Origin: ChocPot-Mid sp043804925
GTDB lineage: Bacteria; Bacteroidota; Ignavibacteria; Kapaibacteriales; UBA2268
Assembly (NCBI GenBank): GCA_043804925.1
Contig: JAZDIP010000074.1
Coordinates: 1 to 5,363 of the forward strand
Direction of reading: 5' to 3'
DNA: 5,363 bases
This document shows, in pieces, positions 1 through 5,363 of this stretch; position 1 is the first letter of the stretch; every line of letters begins with the position of its first letter. Below the pieces are notes generated by a model. The model searched no databases and was not told the origin of the DNA. It saw only the letters and a program-made list of their open reading frames with translations. A program made the translations under genes and the position numbers.

Positions 1-146
1 AATGTCCGAAGAACCGAATGTCCGAAGAACCGAATGTCCGAAGAACCGAATGTCCGAAGAACCGAATGTCCGAAGAACCGAATGTCCGAAGAACCGAATG
101 TCCGAAGAACCGAATGTCCGAAGAACCGAATGTCCGAAGAACCGAA
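1..146. repeat. 16-bp tandem repeat array, nine perfect copies
   Basis: The unit AATGTCCGAAGAACCG is repeated nine times without a mismatch (1-144), followed by the first two bases of a tenth copy before the sequence diverges. The array begins at base 1, so its true length is unknown. There are no spacers, so it is not a CRISPR array. Because 16 is not a multiple of 3, each strand reads the same 16-residue cyclic peptide in every frame, and neither strand contains a stop. Half of the unit's bases are G or C, richer than the surrounding DNA. It lies about 40 bp beyond the stop codon of the DUF4139 gene. It contains no obvious hairpin, since CCGAA occurs but its complement TTCGG does not occur on the same strand. 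No function can be assigned from sequence. Confidence 0.97.
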
Positions 147-187
147 GGACAACAGAACTTAAGAATTTTATTAACTCATTTAACTAT

Positions 188-1531
188 TCAATTAACGTAT
201 CTAACCTTCAATGTCAAGACTTCTTCTTTGTCTTTCTTGACAGGAACTTTGAAAATGACTGTTGAAGCATCCTTTTTCTCATACTTGAAATTTGAATCGA
301 GGATTTCCCAATTAGTCCCAAGGTACTTTTCTACTTCGATTTCGACATCTTCGCTTTTGTGGTTTCTCAGTTTAATTTCGTAAGTATTTTCCATTACATT
401 ATTTGATATACGCTTTTGTTCCTTTACGGTTTCCTCTGCTTTCAAGTCGAAAGCATCGCCTGTTTTTAAAGTAATTTTCTCGTCTTTGGATGTATGCTCA
501 ATTTTGTCTTCACCAATAAATTCAACAGAAGAACCGTCGCTTTTATTCATTCTGATTTTACCGGCAGGGAAGGGCATACCTAAATTGTTTTTCTGTTCGT
601 TTTTAAATTCAACATAAACCGAAATATTGCCCGAACCGCTGTATCCGTAGCTTCTGTAAATATACTTTTTTGTAATGTTTACTTTGTCAGCCTCAAACAA
701 AGATATTTGCTTAATTTCATTGTTATTTATCGTCGTTGGCTTTTGAAGATTATAAATATGATATTCAAAAAATTCTTTTTCTTCAAACATTGGAGCAGAC
801 TCGGCTTTTGAAAGATAATCTCTGCTGTCCATTGATGCTCTAAGAACATCCTTTACCCTGTTAACCTCACCTGCAACTAGCTTTAACAAGGCATCTTTGT
901 ATGTAGCTCCTGAATTATTTTCGACACTCACCCATGATTTTAAATCCATTTTTTTGTCGTCTTTGTCAAGCAGGGCAACATACTCTGCGTGCCAGTTCAT
1001 ACCACTTGTCTGGTAGGAAAGTTCTGCATCCTGCATACCTTGTTTATCGCTGTTTACTTTCCAAATCAGGGTAGGTCTTGTTATCAATCCCTCAGGAAGT
1101 GATTTAACCGATATTTGATATTCATTAAAATCCGGGAGTAAAAGCAATCCTCCGTCTTTCTTTTTAATAACGATTGAATTGGAGCTAACCGATAAAAGTG
1201 TTCCCGATATTAAATCCTTATCCGATATAATATCAATTTCATTGTCAATATATTTCTGAAGAATTTTATACAAGCTCACAAGGTCATATTGGTAGTTTTG
1301 TTCAATTACTTCTCCATTTAATTTTATATGTACGCTTGTAGGGTCAATCTGTGCCGCTACACCGGTAATTTTAACTTCAGATATACCTTTCGCTAAATCA
1401 AGTACACGCATTTCACGGACAACTCCGAGATTGTCATTATAGACAGTAACATTTACGGATTTTATATTTTCCTGTGCAGTTGCTGCTATTGTTAGTGCAG
1501 ATAATATCAATAAATAAATAAAATATTTCAT
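188..1531 (-). CDS. Secreted DUF4139 domain-containing protein
   Basis: This 447-residue protein has a signal peptide (residues 1-20, hydrophobic core FIYLLILSALTIAAT, likely cleaved after TAQ), so it should be exported; there is no lipobox cysteine. Residues about 25-75 (VTVYNDNLGVV...) resemble the N-terminal domain usual in this family. Residues about 150-447 match the DUF4139 pattern. Landmarks are LSYQTSGMNWHAEYVALLD (171-189), a W-V-x-x-x-N-x-S-G segment with KLVAGEVNRV (200-226), EYHIYNLQKPTTI (256-268), LGMPFPAGKIR (317-327) and the E-H-T-x-K-D-E...G-D-A-F-D segment (345-362). The C-terminus is a beta-rich domain typical of the family. Unlike MuiA-type relatives I see no long coiled coil between the two halves. 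The ATG start is supported by the signal peptide and by an AAAGGA site seven bases upstream. The gene appears complete. The family's biochemical role is not established, so none is claimed. It is probably a separate transcription unit, as the next gene upstream ends 531 bp away. Confidence 0.93.
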   Translation of the reverse strand: MKYFIYLLILSALTIAATAQENIKSVNVTVYNDNLGVVREMRVLDLAKGISEVKITGVAAQIDPTSVHIKLNGEVIEQNYQYDLVSLYKILQKYIDNEIDIISDKDLISGTLLSVSSNSIVIKKKDGGLLLLPDFNEYQISVKSLPEGLITRPTLIWKVNSDKQGMQDAELSYQTSGMNWHAEYVALLDKDDKKMDLKSWVSVENNSGATYKDALLKLVAGEVNRVKDVLRASMDSRDYLSKAESAPMFEEKEFFEYHIYNLQKPTTINNNEIKQISLFEADKVNITKKYIYRSYGYSGSGNISVYVEFKNEQKNNLGMPFPAGKIRMNKSDGSSVEFIGEDKIEHTSKDEKITLKTGDAFDLKAEETVKEQKRISNNVMENTYEIKLRNHKSEDVEIEVEKYLGTNWEILDSNFKYEKKDASTVIFKVPVKKDKEEVLTLKVRYVN

Positions 1532-1538
1532 ATCATTT

Positions 1539-1544
1539 TCCTTT
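1539..1544 (-). promoter_or_regulatory. Shine-Dalgarno-like site for the DUF4139 gene
   Basis: On the minus strand AAAGGA is followed by seven bases and then the ATG at 1531. This is good spacing for a ribosome binding site and supports that start. Bacteroidota depend only weakly on such sites, and the other two genes here lack one, so its importance is uncertain. Confidence 0.4.
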
Positions 1545-1671
1545 GTGTAATTGCAAAAAAATAAATTAAGAAATTTTATTCAATTTAGTAAATTAATATT
1601 AGTTCTTCGCTAAATGAAGTGGGTAATTCTAAGTTAATTTTTACTGTAATAATACAATCCAATCCAATCAT

Positions 1672-1701
1672 AAAAGTTAATTTTTTAGGTTAATCTTCAA
1701 A
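1672..1701 (-). promoter_or_regulatory. Candidate Bacteroidota-type promoter for the DUF4139 gene
   Basis: On the minus strand TTTG (1701-1698) is followed 18 bases later by TAACTTTT (1679-1672). The Bacteroidota primary sigma factor recognises TTTG near -33 and TAnnTTTG near -7, about 19 bases apart. Only the final base of the -7 element differs from consensus. A transcript would start near 1665 and have a leader of about 130 nt. The region is AT-rich, so a chance match is possible. Confidence 0.3.
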
Positions 1702-1715
1702 TTCACTTAATAACT

Positions 1716-1825
1716 AAAGATTGCTTCACTGCGTTCGCAATGACATGGGTGGGTTGTTATTGTCCTGCGGACAATAAACCGACATAACCGGTCATTGCGA
1801 GGAACGGAGTGACGAAGCAATCTTT
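1716..1825. repeat. 110-bp imperfect palindrome, dispersed MITE/REP-like element
   Basis: The left end (1716-1744) starts AAAGATTGCTTC and ends GCAATGAC. The right end (1791-1825) starts GTCATTGC and ends GAAGCAATCTTT. The outer 12 and inner 8 bases pair perfectly; between them are one mismatch and two 3-base insertions in the right arm. At the centre TTATTGTCC (1757-1765) and GGACAATAA (1769-1777) pair perfectly around the loop TGC, so the whole element can fold into one long hairpin. GTCATTGCGAGGAACG...GAAGCAATC is a motif I recall as a common dispersed repeat in several bacterial phyla; this is from memory, not a search. There is no coding capacity and no clear target-site duplication (flanks TAACT and TCAAT). 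It lies between two transcription units, so it might also act as a 3'-end hairpin, but no strong T-run follows on either strand. Confidence 0.8.
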
Positions 1826-1950
1826 TCAATTTTACCCACTATAAATAATGAAGAACCTGAATATTTACATTGAGAGGAGCTAATGTCATTTTTGATAATA
1901 AGATGCTTTAATTGATTTTCATATAATCCCCGACAGGATATATCCTTAAC

Positions 1951-2064
1951 TTTCTATTTTCTATTTTCTATTTTCTATTTTCTATTTTCTATTTTCTATT
2001 TTCTATTTTCTATTTTCTATTTTCTATTTTCTATTTTCTATTTTCTATTTTCTATTTTCTATTT
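1951..2064. repeat. Heptamer tandem array (CTATTTT), internal copy
   Basis: Fifteen perfect CTATTTT units occupy 1954-2058, with a partial TTT before them and a partial CTATTT after them (2059-2064). The right edge falls inside the TAA stop codon of the small secreted gene (2063-2065), so the array provides two of the three stop bases. On the minus strand the unit reads AAAATAG; since 7 is not a multiple of 3, a TAG appears in every frame within 21 bases and no coding sequence can cross it. The same unit, in the same orientation, recurs at 5244-5363. Seven-bp tandem repeats are known in other bacteria (for example the STRR repeats of cyanobacteria), but I know of no named family for this one. 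Confidence 0.97.
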
Positions 2065-2569
2065 ATGGTTCCCCGATTTCAATAATACCGAAATTCTCGA
2101 TTATTGCTTCATTCCTTACGATTTTATTAACCTTGAATTTATTGAGATTTAAAATGACTTCAAAATTTCCTAAAACCATGTAAGCATTATTAAAGCATTG
2201 TGTTGGGAGCATGACACGCAAACGTGTTCCCGGATTATTATCAGTTTTATCCATTTCGAGATTGTAAAAATAAGAGCTGGTAGTTCCATTTATATGCTGT
2301 AAATTACCTGCATGAAATGTGGCAGTTCCTGATGATGCCGAAGCCCAGCCGCCATTATTTGTCCAATCTCCTGTCAAATGTGTATTGCCGTTATGTGTGT
2401 AAGATGCGCTGGTGCTAATTTCGATAGTACCGTCAATTTCAATATCACAACCCGGAGTAGAAACTACAGTTGTGTTAGGTGCAATAAAAAACAAGGTCTG
2501 GCTATTTGCAGTCAAACTGAAAGCAAAGAGCAGAAAAGTGATTAATAATATGTTCTTTATAATTTTCAT
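2063..2569 (-). CDS. Small secreted beta-rich protein, possibly truncated at its C-terminus
   Basis: I chose the ATG at 2569, giving 168 residues (MKIIKNILLI...). A TTG two codons further upstream would add only MF and is less likely. A signal peptide covers about residues 1-24 (core ILLITFLLFAFSLTA, cleavage after NSQ). The mature part is rich in beta-forming, N, T and G residues. Its segment THLTGDWTNNGGW...GTATFHAG, followed by QHINGTTSSYFYNLEMDK, is the 'GDWTNNG...F.G...Q.I.G.....FYNLE.DK' pattern of many Bacteroidota surface proteins, which usually continue into further repeats and often a type IX sorting domain. Here the protein stops at ...ENFGIIEIGEP, where the heptamer array begins, and no sorting domain is present, so it may be the N-terminal part of a longer ancestor. 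It follows the fibre gene by 68 bp on the same strand and is probably cotranscribed. No Shine-Dalgarno site is seen. Molecular function is unknown. Confidence 0.8.
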   Translation of the reverse strand: MKIIKNILLITFLLFAFSLTANSQTLFFIAPNTTVVSTPGCDIEIDGTIEISTSASYTHNGNTHLTGDWTNNGGWASASSGTATFHAGNLQHINGTTSSYFYNLEMDKTDNNPGTRLRVMLPTQCFNNAYMVLGNFEVILNLNKFKVNKIVRNEAIIENFGIIEIGEP

Positions 2570-2617
2570 AAACAATTTTTATAATTGATTCTATAACACT
2601 TCATCAATAAAACTAAA

Positions 2618-2637
2618 CAAGGCACACTCCACCCTTG
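2618..2637 (-). terminator. Weak hairpin with T-rich tail after the fibre gene
   Basis: Directly after the TAG stop of the fibre gene, the minus strand reads CAAGG, a 10-base loop, then CCTTG, followed by TTTAGTTTT. This resembles a weak intrinsic terminator or a partial attenuator before the small secreted gene. The stem is only 5 bp (6 with a G-T pair) and the loop is large, so confidence is low. Confidence 0.22.
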
Positions 2638-5220
2638 CTATGGGAATGAAGACATTACAAACCACCCGACACCATCGGATACTAAAAATAAACTCGAATA
2701 AGCGGAAACTATTGTATAATTTGTTAAAACATCATCAATTTTATCAGTACCAGTTGCCCAAATATCAACTTTTTTACCGCCAGTAGGTCCGTGTTTCACT
2801 AAAAATTCCTTGCCGTTCATCGAAACGGCAGGTGGTAAATATATAATAAAATCTGCCGTATTATTAATAATTATATGGTTATCAGTTTCTTTAGCTACAT
2901 ATGTTCCTGAGGATGCAGATATGTCAACAACCGGTGACCTTAAATACTCTGCAAACTGTCCCGGGTCAGCCCACTCAAGTACACCGAAACCATCATTAAC
3001 TAAAATTGAATTTGGTTCATCATGCTCAATCGGTAATGAATATTCGAGATTAGCTGTTTGTGAAGCGGGACTGAAAGATGAAAAATCACTTCCTGCAGAT
3101 GGTTCATAGAATATTAATGAAAATGTTGATGTTGGACTGCTTGTTATTGCCATATTTCCGTTATTAACATCCAATTTAACAACAGGAGCATTAGTGCCGA
3201 TTCCAACTCTATCTGTGGAAGCATCCATATAGAATAGATTATCAACAGTTTGTCCGTCTATCCTGAAATCAGCATTATTATTACTTTCATTATGATGAAA
3301 TTGGATATCCAAAGGATAAAAAGTATTGTCTCCGGAAACTGATGCCGCAGGTGCAGCACCTTTGAAAACAAAACTACCGGAACCTACCAAAGTGGTTCTT
3401 TGTCCGCCGGCAATAATCGAGTTGTTCCCGGTTAAACTGTTTTGCCTGCCAAAAAGTATGGAATAATTCCCACTCAAAGAATTACCCTCGGAACCGCCAA
3501 GAATAGTTGACCAGCTTCCGGAAAGAGTTTGATCTTCACCGGTAATTATCAGGGAATAACTTCCTGCACTTATGTCGTTGTTAAGACCATTAAGCAAAGT
3601 GTTGTAGCTGCCCCAGGCACTGCTGGTATTTCTGCCAAATAAAAGTTGGGTTCCGTAAGTTCCTTCAAATGCGGGCTGATTATTGCCCAATGCCCAATCA
3701 TGAGTCTGTATGATTACATCATTCACTTTTTTCCAAAACAAGCTGAAACCCTTTGTAGGGTCCTGCCAAAACATAACACCAGTGCCGTCATTACTCAGCA
3801 GGTTCAAATCTCCGGGTTCTCCATCGGTAAGGGGTAAAGTGTAAAGAGTATTCGTTGTCATTGCGGCATGAGGATTGATAACGACTTCGTAATCAGTTGC
3901 ACCCAGTTCTGAATACATTCTGAACTGTCCGTCAAGAGTGTTAACGCCAATCATTATTTCGCCATTGACATCCATTTCATATTCCGGAGTCATTGTCTTA
4001 ACGCCAAGATATTTATTCGTGTTATCCCAAAATAAATCATTGTCACCGGTTAGAGTGGGAGGAGTATCTGTCAGCCAGATTGCAACTTGTCCCGGTTGCC
4101 CGGCTCCAAAAATTGCAGGGGCGGAAATGAATGTTTTCCATTCGCCTCCCATCCATCCGAGAAAGTCATTGCCTTCATATTTGAAAGTTCCTGCCTGCTT
4201 TCCAGCATCATTTGTTAATGTTGAAACAATAATAGCACCGTTTACTTCAAGGTCTGCTCTTGGAGTAGTGGTACCAATTCCCAATCTTAGATTATCAATA
4301 TCCCAGAACAATCCCCAATCTCCGGTAACCTCATAAGTATCCCTCCAAAATGTAACCTGTCCCCGTTCCCCGTGTCCATTAATTAAATATTTTGTAAAAG
4401 ATTTCCACTCGGCACCGGTCCATCCTTCAAAGTCATCTCCAGTCCAGCGAATATTCCCATTAACAGTAAATGATGTGCTTGAGATAATCATTCCACCGTT
4501 TATATGCAAAGTTTCAAGTGGGGCACTCGTTCCAATGCCAAGACGGGAATTACCATTATCCCAGAACAAATCGTAATCGCCTGTAATATGTGTATGGTCT
4601 TCCCACCATGTAACCTGACCGTTTTCTCCATGACCGAAAAAGGTGTTGCTTGTAAACGAACGCCATGCCGTCCCGTCCCAGCCCTCAAAGTCCGAACCAG
4701 TCCAGCGAATGTTCCCCTCAAATGAATTGCTTGTATTCGATATTATCATTCCACCGTTTACATCAACTTTTTCAAGAGGAGTAGTAGTGCCGATTCCCAA
4801 CCTTGAATTAGTAAAATCCCAAAACAAATTGTCAGAACCTGTCAGTGTTGTGGATGTCCTCCAATAAGCAACCTGTCCTTCGTCTCCTTCGCCATAAACA
4901 AAATCCGTACTGATATCCGTAGAAATTCTAAGCCATTGAATGCCGTCCCAGTAATAGTAGCCGTCGGTAGCATCTGTTTGATATACCATCAAACCTGTTG
5001 CAGGAGAGGGTATAAGCGGATTTACCGGGATTGCCAATCTTTCCACTTCTGTCAGTCTTGGAATAAGAAATCCCTTAGTTGTTGAGTTCAAATGCAAAAC
5101 AGCCGATTGGTGCGGTGTCAGCGTACCAATACCAAAATTATTAGTCTGAGCCGACAATTGATTGAAACCAATTATCATGACAGCTATTATCAATTTTGCT
5201 ATATTTCTCAACTCAATCAT
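2638..5220 (-). CDS. Secreted modular fibre/adhesin-like protein with GIGT repeats
   Basis: This 860-residue protein has a signal peptide at residues 1-25 (core LIIAVMIIGF, cleavage after SAQ). Residues 29-100 form the common Bacteroidota N-terminal segment (FGIGTLTP, STTKGFLIPRLTEVERLAIP, SPATGLMVYQT, YYYWDGIQWLRI). Residues 110-424 hold three full and one partial module of 86-90 residues, each starting GxGxxGQVxxW (110, 196, 282, 372), then LFWD, then GIGTTTP or a variant. Residues 534-621 form a beta-roll-like array with a glycine every 14-16 residues, similar to trimeric adhesin heads. A sixth GIGT motif (GIGTNAP) lies at 673-679. Residues 760-860 resemble the beta-structured ends of phage tail or fibre proteins (YLPPAVSMNGKEFLVKHG, then DGVGWFVM). 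No S74 intramolecular chaperone, type IX sorting domain or catalytic motif is visible. By family resemblance it is likely a trimeric surface fibre or adhesin; partner and ligand are unknown. The ATG is supported by the signal peptide. The leader is A-rich with no Shine-Dalgarno site, and the heptamer array begins about 24 bp upstream. Confidence 0.88.
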   Translation of the reverse strand: MIELRNIAKLIIAVMIIGFNQLSAQTNNFGIGTLTPHQSAVLHLNSTTKGFLIPRLTEVERLAIPVNPLIPSPATGLMVYQTDATDGYYYWDGIQWLRISTDISTDFVYGEGDEGQVAYWRTSTTLTGSDNLFWDFTNSRLGIGTTTPLEKVDVNGGMIISNTSNSFEGNIRWTGSDFEGWDGTAWRSFTSNTFFGHGENGQVTWWEDHTHITGDYDLFWDNGNSRLGIGTSAPLETLHINGGMIISSTSFTVNGNIRWTGDDFEGWTGAEWKSFTKYLINGHGERGQVTFWRDTYEVTGDWGLFWDIDNLRLGIGTTTPRADLEVNGAIIVSTLTNDAGKQAGTFKYEGNDFLGWMGGEWKTFISAPAIFGAGQPGQVAIWLTDTPPTLTGDNDLFWDNTNKYLGVKTMTPEYEMDVNGEIMIGVNTLDGQFRMYSELGATDYEVVINPHAAMTTNTLYTLPLTDGEPGDLNLLSNDGTGVMFWQDPTKGFSLFWKKVNDVIIQTHDWALGNNQPAFEGTYGTQLLFGRNTSSAWGSYNTLLNGLNNDISAGSYSLIITGEDQTLSGSWSTILGGSEGNSLSGNYSILFGRQNSLTGNNSIIAGGQRTTLVGSGSFVFKGAAPAASVSGDNTFYPLDIQFHHNESNNNADFRIDGQTVDNLFYMDASTDRVGIGTNAPVVKLDVNNGNMAITSSPTSTFSLIFYEPSAGSDFSSFSPASQTANLEYSLPIEHDEPNSILVNDGFGVLEWADPGQFAEYLRSPVVDISASSGTYVAKETDNHIIINNTADFIIYLPPAVSMNGKEFLVKHGPTGGKKVDIWATGTDKIDDVLTNYTIVSAYSSLFLVSDGVGWFVMSSFP
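3358..3621 (-). repeat. Beta-roll-like short repeats in the fibre protein
   Basis: Residues 534-621 contain six turns of the form G-x-(Y/W/N/G)-S/N-x-x-(I/L/V)-x-G, with lead glycines at 537, 553, 568, 584, 598 and 613 (spacing 16, 15, 16, 14, 15). Examples are AGSYSLIITG, SGSWSTILGG, SGNYSILFG and TGNNSIIAGG. This periodicity resembles the YadA/Hep-Hag heads of trimeric autotransporter adhesins, where each repeat is one turn of a left-handed beta-roll. Structural similarity is inferred from spacing only. Confidence 0.6.
3949..4893 (-). repeat. Tandem 258-270 bp coding modules in the fibre gene
   Basis: Three complete modules (4636-4893, 4378-4635, 4108-4377) and a partial fourth (3949-4107) lie head to tail. 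Each encodes GxGxxGQVxxW, a TG(D/S)xxLFWD segment, a GIGTTTP-like motif and VNGxxI; the first three continue into a W-G/W-F segment such as RWTGSDFEGWDGTAW. Modules 1 and 2 are still alike at the DNA level: TCCAGCGAATGTTCCC near 4701 matches TCCAGCGAATATTCCC near 4443 with one difference, exactly 258 bp apart. This indicates comparatively recent duplication. Module 4 has a degenerate GVKTMTP in place of GIGTTTP. Confidence 0.85.
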
Positions 5221-5243
5221 TTATTTTTTTTGTTTCTATTTTC

Positions 5244-5363
5244 TTATTTTCTATTTTCTATTTTCTATTTTCTATTTTCTATTTTCTATTTTCTATTTTC
5301 TATTTTCTATTTTCTATTTTCTATTTTCTATTTTCTATTTTCTATTTTCTATTTTCTATTTTC
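5244..5363. repeat. Heptamer tandem array (CTATTTT), at window end
   Basis: Sixteen perfect CTATTTT units fill 5251-5362 and the next copy starts at the last base, so the array continues beyond the window. A related imperfect stretch (TTATTTT at 5244-5250, TTTCTATTTTC at 5233-5243) leads into it. Unit and orientation are the same as at 1951-2064, making the two arrays direct repeats about 3.2 kb apart. The edge lies about 24 bp before the start codon of the fibre gene, so its promoter must be inside the array or beyond it. No TTTG / TAnnTTTG promoter pair is visible in what can be seen. Confidence 0.97.

Noticed and set aside
1..146. CRISPR array
   Set aside because: The copies are contiguous with no unique spacers, the unit is only 16 bp, and no cas gene is present.
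2..383. Plus-strand open frames of 87 and 121 codons running from the 16-bp array
   Set aside because: They exist because the repeat has no stops, then run into the antisense of the well-supported DUF4139 gene. No signal peptide, recognised domain or start context supports them.
1845..1862. AATGAAGAACCTGAAT resembling a stray copy of the 16-bp unit
   Set aside because: The match needs several changes and is isolated; likely coincidence.
1883..1915. Plus-strand mini-ORF (MSFLIIRCFN) preceded by GAGAGGAG
   Set aside because: The ribosome-site-like spacing is good, but ten codons with no recognisable product in a repeat-rich intergenic region is most simply chance.
1921..1945. Small hairpin ATATAATCC / GGATATAT and palindrome GGATATATCC
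   Set aside because: It is short, AT-rich and bulged, with no T-run; too weak to call a terminator or operator.
2570..2575. TTG start adding two residues to the small secreted protein
   Set aside because: The ATG at 2569 gives a standard signal peptide beginning MKIIKN, and nothing in the leader favours the TTG.
3938..4867. Open frames of 73-132 codons on both strands inside the fibre gene
   Set aside because: These are shadows of the repeated coding modules and have no independent start signals or family resemblance.

Overview
The window looks like a piece of a Bacteroidota (Bacteroidetes-type) genome. It is AT-rich. All three secreted proteins have signal peptides ending in an A/S-x-Q cleavage site (TAQ, NSQ, SAQ). 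One gene carries repeated GIGTTTP modules and an 'STTKGFLIPRLT...SPATGLMVYQT' segment, both typical of Bacteroidota surface fibre proteins. Leaders are A/T-rich and two of the three genes lack a Shine-Dalgarno site. The lineage is inferred from protein style only.

Layout, left to right. Bases 1-146 are nine perfect copies of a 16-bp unit. A minus-strand gene for a full-length secreted DUF4139 protein follows (188-1531). A 531-bp non-coding stretch (1532-2062) holds a candidate promoter for that gene, a 110-bp imperfect palindrome of the dispersed-repeat (MITE/REP-like) kind, and a roughly 114-bp array of the heptamer CTATTTT. Next come two minus-strand genes in probable operon order. The upstream one is an 860-aa modular fibre or adhesin-like protein (2638-5220). 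The downstream one is a short secreted beta-rich protein (2063-2569) whose stop codon lies exactly at the edge of the heptamer array. A second CTATTTT array in the same orientation fills 5244-5363 and runs off the window just upstream of the fibre gene.

The fibre gene and the small secreted gene therefore form a two-gene block bracketed by direct heptamer arrays. Both products should be exported, and their sequence style suggests cell-surface structure rather than enzymes; no catalytic motif was seen in either. The DUF4139 gene appears to be a separate transcription unit. I did not recognise a defence system, a CRISPR array, an RNA gene or a transposase. The points most worth checking are the array-bracketed cassette, the possible truncation of the small gene by the array, the array directly upstream of a surface-protein gene, and the 16-bp array that is open in all six frames.
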